Of a stretch of DNA of 7,568 nucleotides, positions 1-6,000 are shown one piece after another; the first letter of the stretch is position 1, and every line of letters begins with the position of its first letter. The position numbers and the translations under genes were made by a program. Below the pieces are notes generated by a model. It was given only the letters and a program-made list of their open reading frames with translations. It searched no databases and was not told the DNA's origin. The DNA is from Actinomycetes bacterium (GTDB lineage Bacteria > Actinomycetota > Actinomycetes > Mycobacteriales > Mycobacteriaceae): NCBI GenBank assembly GCA_023416315.1, contig JAEZIA010000431.1:1-7568 (forward strand), written 5' to 3'.

Positions 1-83
1 AGCACCTCGACGGCGCTCCCGACATCAAGATGCTCACCCCCATCCCGGCCGGCGACCCCGCCAAGGGCCAGGTCCGCCCCTGA
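1..83 (+). CDS. 3' end of an unidentified protein-coding gene (partial)
   Basis: Read from base 3, the frame stays open for 26 codons and ends at TGA 81-83. The visible tail is HLDGAPDIKMLTPIPAGDP followed by AKGQVRP. It is rich in proline and charged residues and looks like the flexible end of a soluble protein. I recognise no motif and do not assign a function. A second TGA follows at 84-86 in another frame. Only 36 bases separate this stop from the next gene on the same strand, with no evident terminator, so the two are probably co-transcribed. That the fragment is coding is inferred from codon style (C or G in nearly all third positions) and from the close spacing to the downstream gene. 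Confidence 0.55.
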   Translation, partial: HLDGAPDIKMLTPIPAGDPAKGQVRP

Positions 84-127
84 TGAGCGCTCGCGCGAAG
101 AAGCGACCGACACAGCAGCATGGGTGA
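83..127 (+). other. Possible 14-codon minicistron overlapping the SDR start
   Basis: ATG 83-85 shares a base with the stop of the upstream gene, and the frame ends at TGA 125-127, just past the SDR start at 120. The peptide would be MSARAKKRPTQQHG. The SDR gene has no convincing Shine-Dalgarno sequence, so a short cistron ending on its start could deliver ribosomes by termination-reinitiation. It may equally be chance, since the sequence shows only the geometry. Confidence 0.2.
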
Positions 128-935
128 ACTCGACGGGAAAGTCGCGCTGATCACCGGCGCGGCCCGCGGCCAGGGCCGCGCGCACGCGTTGAAGCTGGCG
201 TCGGAAGGCGCCAGCATCATCGCCGTCGACCTGTGTGACCAGATCGCCAGCGTTCCCTACCCGCTGGCCACGCCCGAGGACATGGCCGCCACGGTCAAGC
301 TCGTCGAGGACACCGGGGCGCGCATCGTCGCCCGTCAGGCCGATGTCCGCGACCGGTCGGCGCTGAAGACCGCCGTCTATCAGGGCGTCGAGGAACTCGG
401 CCGGCTCGACATCGTGATCGCCAACGCCGGAATCGCCCCGATGACCGACAACAACGCCTGGCAAGACGTCATCGACGTGAACCTCACCGGGGTGTACCAC
501 ACCGTCGACGTGGCGATGAAGCCGATGATCAAGCAGGGTGACGGTGGCGCGATCGTGCTGACCAGCTCGGTGGCCGGGCTGGTCGGCATCGGCGCACCGG
601 TCGCCGGATCGCTGGGCTACACCGTGGCCAAGCACGGCATCGTCGGCCTGATGCGGGCCTACGCCAATTTCCTGGCGGCGTTCAACATCCGGGTCAACTC
701 GGTGCACCCCGCCGGGGTGAACACCCCCATGATCGACAACGAGTTCACCCGGTCCTGGCTCGACGGCATCGCCCAGCAGATGCAGGGCGGCCCGGACATG
801 AGCAACGCGCTCCCGGTGCAGACGCTCGAACCCGAGGACATCGCCAACGCGGTGTATTACCTGGTGTCGGACGCCGGGCGCTATGTCACCGGGGTCACCC
901 TGCCCGTCGACGCGGGTTACACCAACAAACGCTGA
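120..935 (+). CDS. Mycofactocin-coupled short-chain dehydrogenase/reductase (SDR)
   Basis: This 271-residue cytosolic NAD-dependent oxidoreductase has a full classical SDR fold. The nucleotide-binding TGAARGQG is at residues 12-19, Asp37 at the end of beta-2 favours NAD over NADP, Asp75 contacts adenine, and NAG is at 102-104. The catalytic tetrad is Asn121, Ser150, Tyr167 and Lys171 (YTVAK). The long segment after beta-2 (about residues 38-72, containing ASVPYPLATPEDM) is typical of the mycofactocin-associated subfamily, whose tightly held NAD is thought to be recycled through the redox cofactor mycofactocin. The substrate is probably an alcohol or carbonyl compound but cannot be read from the sequence. 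ATG 120 is the only possible start: an in-frame TGA lies at 84-86 with no GTG or TTG between. It sits 21 bases ahead of the amine-demethylase genes. M. tuberculosis appears to have an equivalent beside rnj (Rv2750, from memory), so its job need not be tied to those genes. Confidence 0.9.
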   Translation: MGELDGKVALITGAARGQGRAHALKLASEGASIIAVDLCDQIASVPYPLATPEDMAATVKLVEDTGARIVARQADVRDRSALKTAVYQGVEELGRLDIVIANAGIAPMTDNNAWQDVIDVNLTGVYHTVDVAMKPMIKQGDGGAIVLTSSVAGLVGIGAPVAGSLGYTVAKHGIVGLMRAYANFLAAFNIRVNSVHPAGVNTPMIDNEFTRSWLDGIAQQMQGGPDMSNALPVQTLEPEDIANAVYYLVSDAGRYVTGVTLPVDAGYTNKR

Positions 936-956
936 GCAGCCTACGATCGGGGGGCG

Positions 957-1487
957 ATGACACCCGATCTGGACCTCACCAGCGTGCCGGTTTGGGCCGT
1001 CGAACTGACTTGTCCGACGGCCGATCTGACCGGCCGCCAGTGGACTCTCCTCGCGATCGGTCCCGACGCGGCCGGCATCGTCGACCGGTGGCGCGCCCAG
1101 ATCGCCGCCGAACATCCCAACTCCGAACCGCGCGTCCATCATGTTGACGACGCCGCCGCGGCCGTCGCCGCAGTGGACGCCGACCTCGCCGACGCGGTGG
1201 TCGGGTGGCGACTGCTGTTGGCCGGTCCCGCGCATGTGTGCCTTCGGGTTCGCGCCCACGTCCTCGGACTCGGCGCGTGCGAGGACGAAATCACCGTTGC
1301 CACTACCGAGGTGGATACCCGCGAGGTCTACTGCGCGCACTGCCGACGCACTACCACCGCGCCGGTGGGGCTGACCGAGGAATTGCCCTGCCGGGGGTGC
1401 GGGCGCCGCCTGTTCGTCTACTACCACGTCTCTCGGCGCATCGGGGCCCACCTCGGGTTCGCGACGACCGCCGACGCCGCGCCATGA
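957..1487 (+). CDS. DmmA-family zinc-ribbon subunit of a dimethylamine monooxygenase / HODM-type enzyme
   Basis: This is a 176-residue soluble protein. The first 120 residues form an alpha/beta region (WTLLAIGPDAAG near 29-40, VVGWRLLLAGPAHV near 81-94) without a catalytic motif I recognise. The C-terminal part is a four-cysteine zinc ribbon, Cys126-x2-Cys129 and Cys145-x2-Cys148, followed by YYHVSRRIGAHLGF (155-168). That tail, a CxxC pair then HxSRR and LG, matches my recollection of proteins named dimethylamine monooxygenase subunit DmmA family. It overlaps the reductase gene by ATGA, and the reductase is followed by the heme subunit, so it is probably a small structural or electron-transfer subunit of that complex. 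ATG 957 is the only start between the in-frame SDR stop and the body of the gene, and a G-rich run (949-954) precedes it. Zinc binding is inferred from the cysteines. The family call rests partly on context. Confidence 0.75.
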   Translation: MTPDLDLTSVPVWAVELTCPTADLTGRQWTLLAIGPDAAGIVDRWRAQIAAEHPNSEPRVHHVDDAAAAVAAVDADLADAVVGWRLLLAGPAHVCLRVRAHVLGLGACEDEITVATTEVDTREVYCAHCRRTTTAPVGLTEELPCRGCGRRLFVYYHVSRRIGAHLGFATTADAAP

Positions 1488-2407
1488 CCACGCTGACGCT
1501 TGAGGTCGTCGCCATCGACGACACCGTGCCCGGGATCAGGACGCTGACCCTGGCCCACGCCGATCGCGCGGTGCTGCCCTCGTTCACCCCGGGTAGCCAC
1601 CTGGTGATCCAATGCGCCGACGGCGCGAATGCCTATTCGCTCACCGGAGACAGCGCCGCGCCACGCGAATACGTGGTGTCGGTGCTGGAATGCCCGCAGG
1701 CCCGCGGCGGATCACGGTGGATACACCGGGATCTGACGGTGGGGTCGATGGTGGAAACGCATCCACCGCGCAGCGCGTTCCCACCGGTGCTGCGCGCCCG
1801 GCGACACCTGTTGATCGCCGGGGGCATCGGGATCACCCCCATGGTGTCGCACCTGCGCAGCGCCCGGCGTTGGGGCCGAGACGTGCGTCTGCTCTATGTG
1901 TTTCGCGAGGGTCGCGGCGCCTACGTCGACGAGATCCGCGCGCTGAGCGAGCAGGCGTCGTTGTTCACCGACCGGGCGGCGTTCCTTGCCGAGTTGGCCC
2001 CAACCCTGGCAAGCCAGCCGTTCGGCACACACGTCTACATCTGCGGCCCAAGCCAATTCATCGACGACGTCGTTGCGATGGCGACCGGGCTGGGCTGGCC
2101 GCCGAGCCGCATCCACGTCGAACATTTCGGCGGTGACCTGGCGCCGGGCGATCCGTTCGACGTCGAACTGTCCAGCACCCGGGATGCTTTCACCGTCGAC
2201 TCGGGAGTCTCGCTGCTGGAGTCACTGCTGGCGCGCGGCTACAAGATCCCGAGCCTGTGCCGACAGGGTGTGTGCGGCGAATGCCGGGTGCCGGTGCGCT
2301 CCGGGGAAATACTGCACCGCGACCTGTTCCTCACCAGTGATGAGCGCCGGAACTCGATGATGGCCTGCGTTTCCCGCGGCTCCGGGCGGCTGGAGCTGGA
2401 CCTGTGA
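1484..2407 (+). CDS. FNR-type oxidoreductase with C-terminal [2Fe-2S] ferredoxin domain (reductase subunit of HODM / dimethylamine monooxygenase)
   Basis: This 307-residue protein is built like phthalate dioxygenase reductase. A flavin-binding barrel covers about residues 1-100 (PGSHL 36-40, YSL 51-53). The nicotinamide-binding domain covers about 105-215, with GGIGITPM at 113-120, YICGP at 185-189 and HVEHF at 211-215. A plant-type [2Fe-2S] domain covers about 225-307, with cluster ligands Cys259, Cys264, Cys267 and Cys295. It would pass electrons from NAD(P)H through flavin (FMN in this architecture) and the iron-sulfur cluster to a terminal oxygenase. The next gene encodes the heme oxygenase subunit, matching the beta subunit of HODM. 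I place the start at ATG 1484, which overlaps the previous stop as ATGA. The frame is open back to 1205, but the extra 93 residues are arginine-rich antiframe of the upstream gene and lie before the flavin domain. Translational coupling probably replaces a Shine-Dalgarno site. Confidence 0.9.
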   Translation: MTTLTLEVVAIDDTVPGIRTLTLAHADRAVLPSFTPGSHLVIQCADGANAYSLTGDSAAPREYVVSVLECPQARGGSRWIHRDLTVGSMVETHPPRSAFPPVLRARRHLLIAGGIGITPMVSHLRSARRWGRDVRLLYVFREGRGAYVDEIRALSEQASLFTDRAAFLAELAPTLASQPFGTHVYICGPSQFIDDVVAMATGLGWPPSRIHVEHFGGDLAPGDPFDVELSSTRDAFTVDSGVSLLESLLARGYKIPSLCRQGVCGECRVPVRSGEILHRDLFLTSDERRNSMMACVSRGSGRLELDL

Positions 2408-3390
2408 GCGAGCTCGTGTCCGCAGCCGATCTGGTGGCGTCGTTTCCGTTCCCCTACACCGCCGACTCCTACCGCTACAGCACCAACATCGCGCCGGCAC
2501 GCGATGCCGTGGCGACCGAGGCCGGGCAGTGGGGCCAGCGGGTGGTCGACATCGACAGCGAATACCTCCATGAGATCGCCGAGCGTCGCCGCATCCTGGC
2601 GGCCGACCCGTCCCGGCATGCGGTGCTGCCACACATGCGGGTCGCTTGCTGGGACACCATGCTCACGTTGATGACCGAGCTGGCGAGCGCCTATCCGGCG
2701 ACGATGTCACTGCGCCGCGACGGTGACACCTGGCACTGGCGCAACGAATTGCTCGGCATCGAACAGGATTTCGTGATCGGTGACGAATCCAGCCTGCCGT
2801 GCGATCCACTGGCCTACATCGCTGGGCAGGTGCAGGAGGACATCGTGCTGCTCGACCAGCGCGACGGTGACCTGTTCGCCGACGCCGGCGTGGTCACCTT
2901 CGCCGCGGGCTGGTCATTCGGATTCGACGTCGGGATGACGTTCCTGGAAATCCACGGCCCCGTGCCGCGACTGCGCGAGACCGGAGTGATCGCCCGGGCG
3001 CGAGAGTTCCTGATGCGCTTGCAGGCCAACGACATCTACCGGCGGACCAACTGGTCGATGACGGTGGGTCGACGCCTCGACGTGTCCACCGAGGCCGTCC
3101 CGGAGTGGCTGCCGGACCGCCAGCGGCTCGAGGCCGTCGACGACGAGGAGTTCGGCAGGCTGATCCATCTGCGGGTGGAAATCCAGCACCTGATCCGCCT
3201 GCCCGAATCCGGCGCGATCTGCTTTCTGATCCGCAGCTACCTGCTGCCGTTGGCCGATGTAGCCACCGTCGAGCAGTGGCGTGTTCGAACCGCGGCGGTG
3301 TTGGCCGAATTGCCGGACGACATGGTCGAATACAAGGGTCTGGCCGCCTACCGCGATCGCGCGGTGTCCTGGCTGCAGGCGCGGGCCTAG
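2404..3390 (+). CDS. Heme-dependent oxidative N-demethylase alpha subunit (DUF3445)
   Basis: This 328-residue protein belongs to the DUF3445 family. Its founding enzyme, HODM of Pseudomonas, carries heme in a PAS-like fold and uses O2 to demethylate secondary amines, giving a primary amine and formaldehyde. Family hallmarks seen here are an N-terminal PFPYTADSYRYS (15-26), the central WHWRNELLG (110-118), a LEIHGPVP segment (181-188), RRTNWS (213-218) and a C-terminal RVEIQHLIRLPESGAICF block (257-274). The length is near the family's usual size. There is no signal peptide or membrane segment, so it is cytosolic. The start is GTG 2404, overlapping the reductase stop as GTGA and indicating coupled translation of the two subunits. 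Dimethylamine is the likely substrate by analogy, but a methylated amino acid or another secondary amine is possible. I cannot assign the heme ligand; His184 is a candidate only. The stop TAG overlaps the convergent rnj stop. Confidence 0.85.
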   Translation: MSELVSAADLVASFPFPYTADSYRYSTNIAPARDAVATEAGQWGQRVVDIDSEYLHEIAERRRILAADPSRHAVLPHMRVACWDTMLTLMTELASAYPATMSLRRDGDTWHWRNELLGIEQDFVIGDESSLPCDPLAYIAGQVQEDIVLLDQRDGDLFADAGVVTFAAGWSFGFDVGMTFLEIHGPVPRLRETGVIARAREFLMRLQANDIYRRTNWSMTVGRRLDVSTEAVPEWLPDRQRLEAVDDEEFGRLIHLRVEIQHLIRLPESGAICFLIRSYLLPLADVATVEQWRVRTAAVLAELPDDMVEYKGLAAYRDRAVSWLQARA

Positions 3391-5066
3391 ATTTCGAGGA
3401 CCGTCGGCACAATCATCGGCTGGCGGCGGTAGGTCTCCCCCACCCACTTGCCGACCGTGCGTCGCACCACCTGCGCGATCCGCACCGGATCGGTGACGTG
3501 GTCGGCGGCAAGCGATTCCAACTCTGCTTCGACCTTGCGCGTCACCGGCTCCAACGCCTTCGGATCCTCGGAGAAGCCACGGGAATACAGGTGCGGCGGG
3601 CCGGCCGGCCGGCCGGTTTCGCGGTTCACGACGACGACGATCGCGACAAAGCCCGAACTCAGGATCAGCCGCTCCCCCAGTGTCGCCTCACCGACGTCGC
3701 CCATGATCAATCCGTCGACGAACATCTTGCCCACCGGCACCGCGCCCGCGATCGACACCCGGCCGCCGACCAGGTCGACGCTGACGCCGCTCTCGGCCAC
3801 CACGATGTTTTCCTCCGGCACGCCGCTGCGGGCGGCCAGCTTCGCGTTGGCCCGCAGCATGCGCCACGTCCCATGCACCGGCATCACGTTGCGCGGGCGC
3901 ACCCCGTTGTAGAGGAACAGCAGCTCACCAGCGTAGGCGTGACCCGAAACATGCACGCGGACTTGCTGATTGGTGACCACCCGGGCACCGATCTTGGCCA
4001 GGTCGTCGATGACGCCGTAGACCGCTTCCTCGTTGCCGGGAATCAGCGACGACGACAGGATGATCAGGTCGTCGGAGGTGATCGTGATGCTGCGGTGCTC
4101 CCCGCGCGACATCCGCGACAGCGCCGCCATCGGCTCACCCTGCGTACCGGTGGTGATCAGCACTACCTGTCCGGGCGCCATCTCCTCGGCCATCGCGATG
4201 TCGACGACGTCGCGGTCCTCGACGTGCAGGAAGCCCAATTCACGGGCGATCGCCATGTTGCGCAGCATGGACCGGCCGACGAAGGAGACCCGTCGGCCCA
4301 AGGCGACTGCGGCGTCGACGATCTGCTGCACCCGGTCGACGTTGGAGGCGAAGCACGCGACGATGACCCGCTGCCCTTCGGCGCCGCGCATCAGCCGGTG
4401 CAGGTTGGGTCCGACCTCGCTTTCCGAGGGCCCCACCCCGGGTATCTCGGAGTTCGTCGAATCGCACAGGAACAGGTCCACCCCGGCATCACCGAGGCGG
4501 GACATGCCGGGCAGGTCGGTCGGGCGGCCGTCCAGCGGCAGCTGGTCAAGTTTGATGTCCCCGGTGTGCAGGACGGTGCCGGCACCGGTGTGGATGGCGA
4601 TCGCCAACGCATCGGGAATCGAGTGGTTGACCGCGAAGTACTGGCACTCGAACACCCCGTGGGTGCTGCGCTGTCCCTCGGCGACCTCGACGAACACCGG
4701 GTTGATCCGGTGCTCGCGGCATTTGGCCGCCACCAGTGCCAGAGTGAACTTGGAGCCCACCACCGGGATGTCGGCACGCATCTTGAGCAGATACGGGATC
4801 GCGCCGATGTGGTCCTCGTGGGCGTGGGTGAGGACCAGCGCCTCGATGTCGTCGAGGCGGTCCTCGACATGCCGCAGGTCGGGCAGGATCAGGTCGACGC
4901 CTGGTTCGTCGTGATTGGGGAACAGCACCCCGCAGTCGACGATCAGCAGACGACCGAGGTGTTCGAAAACGGTCATGTTGCGGCCGATTTCGTTGATGCC
5001 GCCCAGCGCCGTCACGCGCAAGCCTCCCGGGGCCAGTGGCCCGGGAGGTGACATCTCCTCGTTCAT
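3387..5066 (-). CDS. rnj: Ribonuclease J (metallo-beta-lactamase / beta-CASP RNase)
   Basis: This 559-residue RNase has 5'-to-3' exonuclease and endonuclease activity and takes part in rRNA maturation and mRNA decay in the cytoplasm. The metallo-beta-lactamase signature HAHEDH is at residues 81-86 (ligands His81, His83, Asp85, His86), with further ligands His148 and Asp170 (HTGD). Beta-CASP landmarks are CFASN (238-242), TGTQGEP (306-312), HVSGHA (372-377, His372 and His376) and PVHGTW (396-401, His398). A C-terminal oligomerisation domain ends in IVPTVLEI. The M. tuberculosis protein is 558 residues as I recall it, and one extra residue near 231-233 accounts for the difference. ATG 5066 is preferred because it lies 7 bases after the dapA stop and gives the family length. 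ATG 5054 (residue 5) is an alternative with GAGGAG immediately before it. It is probably co-transcribed with dapA. The stop TAG is at 3389-3387, overlapping the convergent gene. Confidence 0.97.
   Translation of the reverse strand: MNEEMSPPGPLAPGGLRVTALGGINEIGRNMTVFEHLGRLLIVDCGVLFPNHDEPGVDLILPDLRHVEDRLDDIEALVLTHAHEDHIGAIPYLLKMRADIPVVGSKFTLALVAAKCREHRINPVFVEVAEGQRSTHGVFECQYFAVNHSIPDALAIAIHTGAGTVLHTGDIKLDQLPLDGRPTDLPGMSRLGDAGVDLFLCDSTNSEIPGVGPSESEVGPNLHRLMRGAEGQRVIVACFASNVDRVQQIVDAAVALGRRVSFVGRSMLRNMAIARELGFLHVEDRDVVDIAMAEEMAPGQVVLITTGTQGEPMAALSRMSRGEHRSITITSDDLIILSSSLIPGNEEAVYGVIDDLAKIGARVVTNQQVRVHVSGHAYAGELLFLYNGVRPRNVMPVHGTWRMLRANAKLAARSGVPEENIVVAESGVSVDLVGGRVSIAGAVPVGKMFVDGLIMGDVGEATLGERLILSSGFVAIVVVVNRETGRPAGPPHLYSRGFSEDPKALEPVTRKVEAELESLAADHVTDPVRIAQVVRRTVGKWVGETYRRQPMIVPTVLEI
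3599..3616. repeat. GGCC tetranucleotide tandem repeat, (GGCC)4GG, inside rnj
   Basis: The run contains a perfect 16-base palindrome (3601-3616) made of one repeated unit. On the coding strand it encodes TGRPAGP at about residues 484-490 of RNase J, at the edge of the C-terminal domain, where the M. tuberculosis sequence differs as I remember it. Gain or loss of one 4-base unit would shift the reading frame and remove the last 70 or so residues. In this sequence the frame is intact. A high-GC coding coincidence is the simplest explanation. Confidence 0.6.
5023..5048 (-). promoter_or_regulatory. Inverted repeat (predicted mRNA hairpin) just inside the rnj coding start
   Basis: The arms CCTCCCGGG and CCCGGGAGG are perfectly complementary over 9 bases around an 8-base centre. 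In rnj mRNA the stem would begin 18 bases after the A of the ATG start. The 5' arm includes ACCTCC, an anti-Shine-Dalgarno-like string that could instead pair with GGAG at 5058-5055 (within GAGGAG) immediately before the internal ATG 5054. Such a structure could influence translation initiation or be a target for RNase J itself. Only the complementarity is seen, and function is inferred. The segment encodes the Pro/Gly-rich PPGPLAPGG, so codon constraint alone could create the repeat. Confidence 0.4.
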
Positions 5067-5073
5067 CAGAAAC

Positions 5074-5976
5074 TCATCGCAGGACGCCCGCCGCACGCAG
5101 GTCGGCGGCGAGTGCGTCGAGTTGTTCGGGGGTGGCCGGCACCTGCGGCAGCCGCGGCTCGCCGACATCGATGCCCTGCAGCGCAAGTGCGGCCTTGGCG
5201 AACGTCACCCCGCCCAGCCGGGTCTGCGCGGCGTTCAGCGGCGCCAGCGTCACCGCGATCTTGCGCGCGGTCGCGATGTCACCGGAGTTGAAGGCGCTCA
5301 ACAGGTCTCGCAGCTGGCTGGCCGCGACATGTCCCCACACGCTGACGAAGCCGACCGCACCCATCGCCAGCCACGGCAGGTTCAGCGCGTCGTCGCCGGA
5401 GTAGTAGGCCAGGCCGGTCTCGGCCATGACCTGCGCACCGCCGTGCAGGTCGGCCTTGGCATCCTTGACCGCGACGATGTTGGGGTGCTGCGCCAGCGTG
5501 CGCATCGTGTCCCACTCGATCGGGATCACCGAACGCGGCGGGATGTCATAGAGGATCACCGGCAGATCGGTGGCGTCGGCCACCATGGTGAAGTGCGCGA
5601 CCAGACCCGCCTGCGGCGGGCGCGAGTAGTACGGGGTGACGACCAGCAGGCCGTGCGCACCCTCGGCGGCCGCGGCCTTGGCCACGTGCACGCTGTGCGC
5701 GGTGTCATAGGTGCCGGCACCTGCGATGATGCGCGCGCGGTCCCCGACGGCCTCGAGCACCGCGGCCAGCAGCGCACGCTTCTCGTCATCGGTGGTGGTC
5801 GGCGACTCGCCGGTGGTGCCCGACAGCACCAGGCCGTCGCAGCCTGAGTCCACCAGGTGCGTGGCCACCCGCGCGGCGGCCACCGTGTCCAGCGTCCCGT
5901 CGGGCGCGAAAGGCGTCACCATCGCGGTCAGAACGGTGCCCAACCGGGCGCTGACGTCGACTCCGCTGGTGCTCAC
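5074..5976 (-). CDS. dapA: 4-hydroxy-tetrahydrodipicolinate synthase (DapA)
   Basis: This 300-residue enzyme condenses pyruvate with aspartate semialdehyde, the first committed step toward diaminopimelate for peptidoglycan and toward lysine. It is a TIM-barrel lyase of the DapA/NanA superfamily. Visible active-site elements are SGTTGES (52-58; Thr54 and Thr55), TPYYS with Tyr117, Tyr143 in LYDIP, Arg148, and the Schiff-base lysine Lys171 in VKDAK. GTGLAYYSGDD-type sequence follows (GLAYYSGDD, 188-196). The residue before Arg148 is proline rather than the glycine I recall in M. tuberculosis (PPRS instead of PGRS), a small local variation. The length equals that of M. tuberculosis DapA. The start is GTG 5976, which gives an N-terminus aligned with that protein. 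The gene begins 24 bases after thyX ends and stops 7 bases before rnj begins, so the three genes form a likely operon, possibly with an internal promoter in the thyX-dapA gap. Confidence 0.97.
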   Translation of the reverse strand: MSTSGVDVSARLGTVLTAMVTPFAPDGTLDTVAAARVATHLVDSGCDGLVLSGTTGESPTTTDDEKRALLAAVLEAVGDRARIIAGAGTYDTAHSVHVAKAAAAEGAHGLLVVTPYYSRPPQAGLVAHFTMVADATDLPVILYDIPPRSVIPIEWDTMRTLAQHPNIVAVKDAKADLHGGAQVMAETGLAYYSGDDALNLPWLAMGAVGFVSVWGHVAASQLRDLLSAFNSGDIATARKIAVTLAPLNAAQTRLGGVTFAKAALALQGIDVGEPRLPQVPATPEQLDALAADLRAAGVLR

Positions 5977-5984
5977 GGAGACCT

Positions 5985-5990
5985 AGATTA
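5985..5990 (-). promoter_or_regulatory. Possible -10 hexamer (TAATCT) for dapA-rnj
   Basis: On the minus strand TAATCT fits the mycobacterial TANNNT -10 consensus and ends 8 bases before the dapA GTG. Transcription starting 7-8 bases downstream would give a leaderless or nearly leaderless message. No clear Shine-Dalgarno site precedes the GTG, and no good -35 is seen. It lies in the 24-base gap after thyX. Position and consensus are seen; promoter activity is inferred. Confidence 0.35.
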
Positions 5991-6000
5991 CCCGCTCCGC

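Noticed and set aside
1205..1483. 93-codon N-terminal extension of the reductase
   Set aside because: It overlaps the zinc-ribbon gene in another frame, is arginine-rich, and precedes the start of the flavin domain. ATG 1484 with the ATGA overlap is far better.
1986..2634. Several open frames on both strands over the reductase and DUF3445 genes
   Set aside because: All are alternative frames of genes with clear motifs and coupled starts, and none has domain content.
3105..5051. Plus-strand open frame of 648 codons, largely opposite rnj
   Set aside because: It starts inside the DUF3445 gene and lies antisense to clearly conserved RNase J. Its composition (many His, Asp, Gln, Arg) is typical of a shadow frame in high-GC coding DNA, and no domain is recognisable.
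5067..5186. 40-codon N-terminal extension of RNase J
   Set aside because: It would run into the dapA coding region, is Arg/Cys-rich, and exceeds the family length. ATG 5066 matches the expected size.
4915..5847. Plus-strand open frame of 310 codons opposite rnj and dapA
   Set aside because: It is a shadow of the conserved genes on the other strand with low-complexity composition.
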